A program made the translations under genes and the position numbers. Below, piece by piece: positions 34,873-41,751 of a stretch of 64,000 bases of DNA (position 1 is its first letter; each line of letters begins with the position of its first letter). The DNA is from Salinimicrobium profundisediminis (lineage in GTDB: Bacteria; Bacteroidota; Bacteroidia; Flavobacteriales; Flavobacteriaceae), in NCBI RefSeq assembly GCF_026241755.1, contig NZ_JAPJDA010000015.1, positions 61,847 through 125,846 of the forward strand, given 5' to 3'. Below the pieces are notes generated by a model. The model did not search any database. It was not told where the DNA came from and was given only the letters and a program-made list of their open reading frames with translations.

Positions 34873-36126
34873 TTAATTATTGTTTATAAGGCTTATTTGT
34901 TTGCCAAATATATTTTCCATCACTGTGGCCACCGATCCAAGGAGAACCGAATCTTCACCCAGGCTGGAAAGAGAAATTTTGGTTTTTTCTCTCAATTGCG
35001 CCATACAGTAGGTATTGATAGACTGTTGGATAGGTACTGTAATGAATTGGCTGGCCTTAGCAAATTTTCCTTCCAGAATGATAAGTTCTGGGTTGAAGAG
35101 CTGAATAAGAATAGCCAGGCCTTTCCCTAAGTTTATTCCAATTTTGGAAAGTATGTTTATTGAGAATTGATCTCCCATATTAGCAGCCTCAATGATCTTT
35201 TCGGGCTGTAGATTCCGCAGGTCTTCTTCAGAAAGCAGGTTTAAGCTGGTGCTTTCTCCGGCTCTTATTCCTTCCTGTGCCATTCTCGTTAGAGCCAGGC
35301 CCGAAGCTACTGTTTCCAAACAACCTCTTTTACCACAGTGGCACAATTGCCCGTCATCGATTAGGGGTATATGTCCAAATTCACCGGCAAAACCCGACGA
35401 ACCCTGGTAGACTTTCCCGTCAATAATGACTCCCAGGCCAATTCCCCAATCCATAGAAATTACCAGAACATTCTCCAGGTTAGTAGCCATCCCGAAATTA
35501 GATTCTGCCACACAGGCACTTTTTGCATCATTTAGAATGAAGATGGGTTTGTTGAACTTGCGTTTCAGGATGTTTTCAAGAGATTCAGATTCTTCTTCCT
35601 GAATAAAATAAGTGAAATTCCTTCCTTCTTTTGAAGATACCAACCCCGGCATGCTTATTCCTATGCCCAGCAGTTTTTCAATGTCTATGCCCGAAGTTTC
35701 TATGAGCTTGTTTGCTTCACCATAAATATGATCTACCAATCCAACCTCACTCCCCAGCTCAAAAAAATCTTTAAAGTCTGCAACCTTCTTGTTGTGGTTG
35801 TCAAAAATGGCAATTTTGAGCCTGGATCTTTCCAGCTGAATTCCCATTACATAAAAGCTGTTGCCTTCAAGTTTGTAAAGATCGGGCTTACGCCCACCTG
35901 CCGATTTTCCTCTACCGCTTTTCTTTACCCAGCCTTCGTCTATAAGTTGATTGAGAAGCCTTATTGATGTTGGTGAGCTAATATTGAATCGCTCACAAAT
36001 CTCGGTGTTGGTTTTTGGGCCTTCAAAATAGAGATTCTTTAAGATCTTTATTTTCTGAAGGTGTTTTTTTCGCTCTACGTTACTGGTTAGCTCTTCGTTT
36101 TTTATAAAAAGTTCGTCGATGTTCAT
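34873..36126 (-). CDS. ROK-family transcriptional repressor (NagC/Mlc-like)
   Basis: 417 aa. An N-terminal winged helix-turn-helix (about 30-80; NTEICERFNISSPTSIRLLN, followed by the wing GRGKSAGGRKP) is joined to a ROK sensor domain. The sensor has the zinc motif CHCGKRGC around residue 262 and the GQ/GHIP sugar-contact segment GEFGHIPLIDDG. Such proteins bind an amino sugar or its phosphate and then leave their operators. It heads the minus-strand block and is divergent from the nagX-like gene. The palindrome at 36200-36224 lies between them, and matching palindromes precede the ROK kinase and susC. It is the natural regulator of the whole locus, GlcNAc-6-P or MurNAc-6-P being likely inducers. 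Confidence 0.92.
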   Translation of the reverse strand: MNIDELFIKNEELTSNVERKKHLQKIKILKNLYFEGPKTNTEICERFNISSPTSIRLLNQLIDEGWVKKSGRGKSAGGRKPDLYKLEGNSFYVMGIQLERSRLKIAIFDNHNKKVADFKDFFELGSEVGLVDHIYGEANKLIETSGIDIEKLLGIGISMPGLVSSKEGRNFTYFIQEEESESLENILKRKFNKPIFILNDAKSACVAESNFGMATNLENVLVISMDWGIGLGVIIDGKVYQGSSGFAGEFGHIPLIDDGQLCHCGKRGCLETVASGLALTRMAQEGIRAGESTSLNLLSEEDLRNLQPEKIIEAANMGDQFSINILSKIGINLGKGLAILIQLFNPELIILEGKFAKASQFITVPIQQSINTYCMAQLREKTKISLSSLGEDSVLLGSVATVMENIFGKQISLINNN

Positions 36127-36199
36127 AGAATTTTAGAAGCTGCTTTAAGCAGGCTGATTGAAAATTAAAAGTAGGATAAAATGAGATTACAACCAAAGA

Positions 36200-36224
36200 A
36201 CTTAATCAAAATTTTTATAAAAGT
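36200..36224. promoter_or_regulatory. Candidate operator 3 (divergent ROK repressor / nagX-like promoter)
   Basis: ACTTAATCAAA, spacer ATT, TTTATAAAAGT. The right arm is identical to the right arm of the perfect palindrome at 3619-3629, and the spacer length is the same. It sits near the middle of the 199-bp divergent region. A -7-like TATATTTT lies at 36245-36252 on the plus strand. Confidence 0.65.
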
Positions 36225-36325
36225 TATTTTATTTAATAAAAATTTATATTTTTATGCTGAGATAAAATCCACATTATTTACGAAACTTCTGAAGAAGTAG
36301 GTGTAAATAATGGTTAAACCCACTT

Positions 36326-37498
36326 ATGGAAAGCCTTAATATAACAAAGTCTGGGGAAGAAAAAACTATTTTCAAACCCAACCGCGGCCAAAGATTTTTG
36401 GCATTAGATGTATTAAGGGGTCTAACTGTTGCACTCATGGTGCTTGTAAACACCCCCGGAAGCTGGAGTACTATTTACGCTCCTTTTAAACATGCTGCCT
36501 GGCATGGATTCACGATTACAGATTTGGTTTTTCCCAGCTTTTTGTTCGTGGTGGGAAACGCCATGAGCTTTAGTATGCGCAAATTTGATACACAACCTGA
36601 TTCTGTATTTCTAAAAAAGGTATTTAGAAGGACCATTAAAATTTTTGTTATAGGTCTTTTTCTAACTGCCTTTCCTTTTGTTTACAGGTCGGGTGGAGAG
36701 CTGGTTTTAAAAGATCTTTCCGAAATGCGAATCATGGGAGTCTTACAGCGTATTGCACTTTGTTACCTTTTTGGATCCCTCATTGTAAAATATTTTAAAC
36801 TGAAAGGTTCAATAATTATAAGTGCTGGTATTCTATTGTTATATTGGTGGATCATGTACTATTTTGGGGATGTCGGGAACCCTTATTCCAAAGAAGGTAA
36901 TGCAGCATTAAAATTTGACTTATTAATCTTTTCTCCTGAAAATCTATACAGTGGCTTTGGTTTACCATTCGATCCTGAAGGACTTTTAAGCACTTTGCCC
37001 GCTATAGTTAATGTTATTGCAGGTTATGTTGCCGGTATTTTCATCCAGAAATCTGGAAATAATTTTACTACAGTGTGGAAACTAGTAGCAGCCGGTATAG
37101 CTTTGGTTATTTTGGGAGAGGTATGGGACCTGGTGTTTCCAATCAATAAGCCAATCTGGACCAGCTCTTATGTGGTTCTTACCATTGGCTGGGGTCTTGT
37201 GCTTATTGGATTCCTTATTTGGATTATTGAAGTGGTAAAGCTAAAATCCTGGACCTACTTCTTTGAAGTCTTTGGTAAAAATCCTTTATTCATTTTTGTG
37301 ATGTCGGGGGTCTTTGTGATGCTTATGAGCGTCATCTGGATCAATGGCGCTTCCATGAAAGGCTGGATTTATAGTAACTTTTTCCTTAGCTGGCTGGGGG
37401 CATATAATGCATCGCTGCTTTTTGCCGTTTGTTATATGCTGCTCATGTGGCTTATGGGCTACTGGATGGATAAAAAACGTATTTATATCAAGGTGTAG
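36326..37498 (+). CDS. NagX/HGSNAT-like multi-pass membrane protein (DUF5009)
   Basis: 390 aa, about 10-11 transmembrane helices. The N-terminal signature RFLALDVLRGLTVALMVLVN and the HAAWHGFTITDLVFPSFLF motif (with the His that is catalytic in lysosomal heparan-alpha-glucosaminide N-acetyltransferase) are both present. Bacterial members are often found in GlcNAc clusters as NagX and may acetylate glucosamine across the membrane or aid uptake. My recollection that the Tannerella MurNAc transporter belongs near this family could not be verified here. It starts block C and is divergently transcribed from the ROK repressor, with an operator candidate between them. The function is an inference. 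Confidence 0.85.
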   Translation: MESLNITKSGEEKTIFKPNRGQRFLALDVLRGLTVALMVLVNTPGSWSTIYAPFKHAAWHGFTITDLVFPSFLFVVGNAMSFSMRKFDTQPDSVFLKKVFRRTIKIFVIGLFLTAFPFVYRSGGELVLKDLSEMRIMGVLQRIALCYLFGSLIVKYFKLKGSIIISAGILLLYWWIMYYFGDVGNPYSKEGNAALKFDLLIFSPENLYSGFGLPFDPEGLLSTLPAIVNVIAGYVAGIFIQKSGNNFTTVWKLVAAGIALVILGEVWDLVFPINKPIWTSSYVVLTIGWGLVLIGFLIWIIEVVKLKSWTYFFEVFGKNPLFIFVMSGVFVMLMSVIWINGASMKGWIYSNFFLSWLGAYNASLLFAVCYMLLMWLMGYWMDKKRIYIKV

Positions 37499-37535
37499 TT
37501 TACGCCCCTAAACTTTTTAAGATAGAACTTCAAAA

Positions 37536-40469
37536 ATGTCAAAATTTCCCCCTTTTCTCTTAGTTGTAGCCTTTTTGTTCAACCTTTCTCTAGAGGCTCA
37601 AAACACTAAACCTCCATTCCTGAAATATACAAACAGCAAATGGGTAGATTCGGTGATGACAACGCTGTCACCAGATGAGCGCATTGCTCAACTTATCATG
37701 GTAGCTGCATATTCCAATCGGGGTGAAGACCATAAGCAGGAAATTCTCAAGCTTATCAACGAACAAAAGGTTGGCGGACTCATATTTTTCCAGGGAGATC
37801 CCGAGAGTCAGGTGAAGCTGATGAATGAATATCAGGAAGCGTCAAAAGTGCCACTTTTGGGAGCTATAGATGCCGAATGGGGTCTTGGCATGCGCCTGGA
37901 CAGTACCATTAGCTATCCTTACCAAATGGCTTTGGGCGCGGTTCAGGAAGAAGACCTAATTTACGAGTTGGGTATAGAAGTGGGCAGGCAAATTAGAAGA
38001 TCGGGGCTGCACCTCAATTTTGCACCTGTAGTAGATGTCAATAACAACCCTAACAATCCGGTGATCAATTATCGATCTTTTGGGGAAGATAAATACAATG
38101 TGGCGCGCAAGGCTACCGCCTATATGCAGGGGATGCAGGATGCAAAACTGCTCACCACAGCCAAGCATTTTCCGGGTCATGGAGATACCGATACCGATTC
38201 GCATTATGCCCTTCCACAAATTAACCACCCGGTGGTAAGACTTGATTCTTTAGAGCTGTATCCTTTCAAAGAGGTTATAAAAGCCGGTATTGGCGGGGTC
38301 ATGGTGGCGCACCTAAATATTCCGGCGCTTGATTCTACGGGAGTTCCTTCCACTTTGTCCAAGCCTATAATTACCGGACTTTTAAAGGAGGAGTTGGGCT
38401 TTGAAGGCCTCATCGTCACCGATGCGATGAACATGAAAGGTGTGACCGAAGGTAATGAGCCGGGAATTGTAGACAAAGATGCCATCCTTGCAGGAAATGA
38501 TCTCCTGGAATTTACTGTTGAAGTTTCAAAAGCTATTTCCGAAATTCGGAAATCCATTAACCAGGGGCTTATATCACAAAAAGAGATCGACTCCCGCGCA
38601 AGAAAGATCCTGGCAGTAAAACAGTGGGTGGGGCTCAATAACTACAAGCCAGTAGAATTAAAAAATATTTTAGAAGAGATAAACACACCAAAGGCAGTTT
38701 ATCTTAAGCGAAAACTGGTAGAAGCTTCGCTAACTGTTCTTAAAAACACTAACAATGTCATCCCGGTACAGGAGCTGGAATCTTTGAGAATAGCTTCTGT
38801 TTCTTTTGGTACTATGGAAAGGACAAATTTCCAGGAAACCCTTGACCTTTATGCCGGAATTACACATTTTAATCTGCCGGCAGACGCTTCAGAATTAATG
38901 GTGCAAACCCTGAAGGACCAGCTTCAGAATTACGATTTGGTAATTTCAGGAATTCACGACTTCAGCAAATTTCCGAGGAATAACCTGCGACTTAATGAAG
39001 ATGTGTTGCAACTCATAAAAGAACTGGCTTCTAAAGACAATTCGATTTTTGCCTTTTTTAAGAACCCGTACGTGCTCAATAAAATTGACGGAATTGAAGA
39101 TGCTGCAGGCCTGGTGGTTGCTTATCAGGATAACGAAGAAACCCAGGAGGTGGCGGCACAGCTCATCTTTGGCGGGATTGGTGCTAACGGAAAGCTTCCG
39201 GTGAGTGTGGGAGAGAAATTTAAAGCCGGAGACGGCCTGGAGGTAGAAGGAGGTATTCGGTTTAGCTATACTCTTCCTGAAGCTGCAGGAATGGATTCTG
39301 AAATCCTGCGCACCCGTATAGATTCGCTTATGAACCTGGCTATGGAGATGAAAGCAACTCCCGGAGCACAAATTCTTGTGGCAAGAGATCAAAAGGTTAT
39401 ATTTCACAAGGCTTATGGCAGCCATACTTATTCTGATACCGTTACCGTAAAAAAAGATGATGTTTACGATCTCGCTTCTGTGACAAAGATTTCAACTTCA
39501 ATGGCTGCGCTGATGGAATTGTATGAGCAGGGGAAATTCAAATTGGATGGCACCCTGGCCGATCATCTTCCATCTTTCCGAAGATCTAATAAGGCAGATA
39601 TTCCGTTTTATGACATCTTAACGCACCAGGCGAGATTTCAACCCTGGATCCCTTTTTGGAAAGATACTTTTAGAAAGAATGGCAGTTACAAGAGAAAGAC
39701 CTTTAAAAAAACACCTTCTGAAGATTATCCCATAAAAATTAAAGATGGGATGTACCTGCATAAAGATTATCCCCATAAGATTGTAAAGGCGATAAAAAAC
39801 TCTCCTTTGCGTGAAAAGAAGGAGTATGTGTATTCCGATTTCTTTTTCATCCTGGCGCCACGAGTGGTGGAAAGTCGAACCGATTTGTCTTTTACCGATT
39901 TTCTTCAGCAGAACTTTTACAAGCCTTTAGGTGCCACTACGGTAGGATTTAATCCGCAGTTGCCACTTTACAGGATTGTACCTACAGAAAATGACTTTTT
40001 GTTCAGGCAACAACCTATCCATGGTACGGTTCACGATGAAGGTGCCATAATGCTGGGAGGAGTTTCGGGCCACGCCGGATTGTTTGCCAATTCCAACGAC
40101 CTGGCAAAGCTGTTACAGATGTACCTTAATGGCGGGAATTATGGTGGTAAACAATATTTGGAGGAGCAAACGCTTCAGAAATTTACAGAAACCACCTTTC
40201 CCAATACAGATAATCACAGGGCCCTGGGTTTTGATAAGCCTCATTACAACGAGAAGGGCGAGAGCAGGAACACTGCGCAGGATGCATCGGCAGCCAGCTT
40301 TGGCCATACCGGTTTTACAGGTATAATGGTGTGGATGGATCCTGAAGTAGATTTACTGTATATATTTCTTTCTAACCGTGTTCATCCTACCCGCGATAAT
40401 CATAAATTATACAGCCTAAATACCCGTACAGAAATCCATCAGGTGCTTTATGATGCCATCAAAAAATAG
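37536..40469 (+). CDS. GH3 N-acetylhexosaminidase (NagZ-type) fused to serine beta-lactamase-fold domain
   Basis: 977 aa, secreted (leader to LSLEAQ). The N-terminal GH3 domain (about 30-370) has the NagZ dyad KHFPGHGDTDTDSH near residue 210 and nucleophile Asp in VTDAMNMKG near residue 294. The His-Asp loop distinguishes N-acetylglucosaminidases from beta-glucosidases. A GH3 C-terminal domain (about 385-575) follows. The last part (about 590-965) is a class C beta-lactamase/AmpH-like domain with SVTK (about 647), YSD (about 765) and HTG (about 922). The GH3 part should remove GlcNAc from GlcNAc-MurNAc fragments; the serine hydrolase may trim D-Ala or other stem-peptide bonds. B. subtilis also keeps NagZ, NamZ and an AmpH-like protein in one operon. 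Confidence 0.92.
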   Translation: MSKFPPFLLVVAFLFNLSLEAQNTKPPFLKYTNSKWVDSVMTTLSPDERIAQLIMVAAYSNRGEDHKQEILKLINEQKVGGLIFFQGDPESQVKLMNEYQEASKVPLLGAIDAEWGLGMRLDSTISYPYQMALGAVQEEDLIYELGIEVGRQIRRSGLHLNFAPVVDVNNNPNNPVINYRSFGEDKYNVARKATAYMQGMQDAKLLTTAKHFPGHGDTDTDSHYALPQINHPVVRLDSLELYPFKEVIKAGIGGVMVAHLNIPALDSTGVPSTLSKPIITGLLKEELGFEGLIVTDAMNMKGVTEGNEPGIVDKDAILAGNDLLEFTVEVSKAISEIRKSINQGLISQKEIDSRARKILAVKQWVGLNNYKPVELKNILEEINTPKAVYLKRKLVEASLTVLKNTNNVIPVQELESLRIASVSFGTMERTNFQETLDLYAGITHFNLPADASELMVQTLKDQLQNYDLVISGIHDFSKFPRNNLRLNEDVLQLIKELASKDNSIFAFFKNPYVLNKIDGIEDAAGLVVAYQDNEETQEVAAQLIFGGIGANGKLPVSVGEKFKAGDGLEVEGGIRFSYTLPEAAGMDSEILRTRIDSLMNLAMEMKATPGAQILVARDQKVIFHKAYGSHTYSDTVTVKKDDVYDLASVTKISTSMAALMELYEQGKFKLDGTLADHLPSFRRSNKADIPFYDILTHQARFQPWIPFWKDTFRKNGSYKRKTFKKTPSEDYPIKIKDGMYLHKDYPHKIVKAIKNSPLREKKEYVYSDFFFILAPRVVESRTDLSFTDFLQQNFYKPLGATTVGFNPQLPLYRIVPTENDFLFRQQPIHGTVHDEGAIMLGGVSGHAGLFANSNDLAKLLQMYLNGGNYGGKQYLEEQTLQKFTETTFPNTDNHRALGFDKPHYNEKGESRNTAQDASAASFGHTGFTGIMVWMDPEVDLLYIFLSNRVHPTRDNHKLYSLNTRTEIHQVLYDAIKK

Positions 40470-40507
40470 CTATTTTTGAGACCTGTAATTTCTTTAAATA
40501 TGTAAGA

Positions 40508-40885
40508 TTGCATCGAGTACTCAACTACCTTAAAGATCTTTTCTCCTGGGCGAGACTTAAAGCATTCTTTTTCATTTTGCTTTTTCTGCTCATGGGAGAG
40601 GTGATAAGTTATCTTTTTGCACTGCCTGTGGGGGGGAATATTATAGGTATGGTATTGCTTTTTGTGGCGCTTAAATACAAATGGGTACCGTTGAGGGCAA
40701 TAAAACCGGCATCCGATAAACTCATAGAATTTCTGGTGGTATTTTTTATTCCTTACGGGGTGGGTTTGATGGTTTATTTTGATTTAATAAAATCATACTG
40801 GCTGCCGCTTTCAATTGCTGTAATTGCCAGTACCCTGCTCACTTTATACGTTACAGCTATAATTCTTCAAAAATCGGGAAAATGA
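40508..40885 (+). CDS. lrgA: CidA/LrgA family membrane protein
   Basis: 125 aa, four hydrophobic segments, with the LrgA/CidA core GNIIGMVLLFVALKYKWV. The start is a TTG at 40508; no better ATG or GTG exists before the first membrane helix, so the start is less certain than the identity. LrgA-like proteins work with LrgB. They were first seen as holin-like regulators of murein hydrolases, while recent work assigns pyruvate and related short organic acid transport to LrgAB-type pairs. It lies 38 nt after the GH3 fusion gene and overlaps lrgB by 4 nt, so it belongs to block C. Confidence 0.85.
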   Translation: MHRVLNYLKDLFSWARLKAFFFILLFLLMGEVISYLFALPVGGNIIGMVLLFVALKYKWVPLRAIKPASDKLIEFLVVFFIPYGVGLMVYFDLIKSYWLPLSIAVIASTLLTLYVTAIILQKSGK

Positions 40886-41571
40886 ACTTCTCTTTTCTGT
40901 GGGCTATTTTTGGCATTGGGATAACCCTGGTTTTTTATGCTTTAGCCGGAAAAATAAAGAGATTTAAAATAGCATTTTTGAATCCTGTTCTTCTTGCTAT
41001 TGTAGGAATAATAGTATTCCTGAAGGTTTTCGATATTCCTTTTGAGGCTTATAATAAGGGAGGAAAAATTCTGACTTATTTTCTGGGTCCGGCAGTAGTT
41101 GCTTTAGGTGCTTTTTTTTACGAGAAGTATGAAGAGCTGCGTAAGGATCTTAGGTTGCTTACCATTGCTGTGGTCATTGGAGGAATTTGCGGTGTAGTGA
41201 GTATTGTTTTCTTTCTGCTTCTCCTTGAAATGCCGATGTTTTTGATCCAGTCATTGGCCTCCAAATCTGTTACCACGCCCATTGCTGTTGAAATCACCAA
41301 AAACGTAGGAGGAATCCCCGATATTACAGCAGGAATCGTAATAGCGGTAGGAGTTTTTGGAAACGTTTTTGGTCTGTACTTTTTAAACAAGATGGGTATT
41401 ACCAATCAAAGAGCAATAGGTGCGGCCCTTGGCACGGCAGCTCACGGAATAGGCACTGCCCGGGCGATTGAGGAAGGAAAAATTCCAGGTGTATATAGTG
41501 GAATTGCCATGTGTCTCAATGGTATAGTGACAGCTGTAGTCACCCCTGTTATCTTACACTTCCTGCTTTAG
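40882..41571 (+). CDS. lrgB: LrgB family membrane protein
   Basis: 229 aa with seven or more hydrophobic segments and the LrgB signatures SLASKSVTTPIAVEITKNVG (about 127-146) and IGAALGTAAHGIGTARAIE (about 180-198). It forms a pair with the preceding LrgA (ATGA overlap). In the setting of MurQ, which frees D-lactate, a role in moving lactate or pyruvate is attractive. Control of the cell's own murein hydrolases is the older alternative. Last gene of block C; 180 nt separate it from the next gene, which has its own promoter. Confidence 0.9.
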   Translation: MNFSFLWAIFGIGITLVFYALAGKIKRFKIAFLNPVLLAIVGIIVFLKVFDIPFEAYNKGGKILTYFLGPAVVALGAFFYEKYEELRKDLRLLTIAVVIGGICGVVSIVFFLLLLEMPMFLIQSLASKSVTTPIAVEITKNVGGIPDITAGIVIAVGVFGNVFGLYFLNKMGITNQRAIGAALGTAAHGIGTARAIEEGKIPGVYSGIAMCLNGIVTAVVTPVILHFLL

Positions 41572-41679
41572 GTGGCCTTAAATTCTTTAGAGCTTCTAAT
41601 AGTGATATTTAATATTTCCGGAGGCACAACAAATTGAGTCAAGAGAAGTTAGCACATGCAACAACAGCAGCAAAAATAT

Positions 41680-41709
41680 TTTGTACTTAGCGCATATATG
41701 CTATATTTG
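41680..41709 (+). promoter_or_regulatory. Strong Bacteroidota-type promoter for the TonB-dependent receptor
   Basis: TTTG (41680-41683), 18-nt spacer, TATATTTG (41702-41709): perfect match to TTTG-N17-19-TAnnTTTG, 42 nt before the start codon. A 10-bp palindrome GCATATATGC (41692-41701) lies within the spacer. Confidence 0.75.
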
Positions 41710-41751
41710 TTTGATTTTGTTACCTTTATCAAGCACTAACCACCAAATTGC

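Larger units (their letters stand above)
3605..41571. other. Probable peptidoglycan utilization locus (three blocks, about 38 kb)
   Basis: This span brings together MurQ, a NamZ-type muramidase, two amidases, GH3 and GH20 N-acetylhexosaminidases, a DigH-like hydrolase, NlpC/P60 peptidase, Ala-Glu epimerase, NagB, SusC/SusD, two sugar or solute transporters, a ROK kinase and a ROK repressor. MurQ and the epimerase act on compounds found only in peptidoglycan, which argues against a pure chitin locus. Three like-shaped palindromes mark its promoters. Boundaries are inferred from gene content. Confidence 0.8.

Noticed and set aside
38204..38638. Open frame of 144 codons opposite the GH3 fusion gene
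   Set aside because: Opposite strand of a clear GH3 domain with catalytic motifs; no own features.
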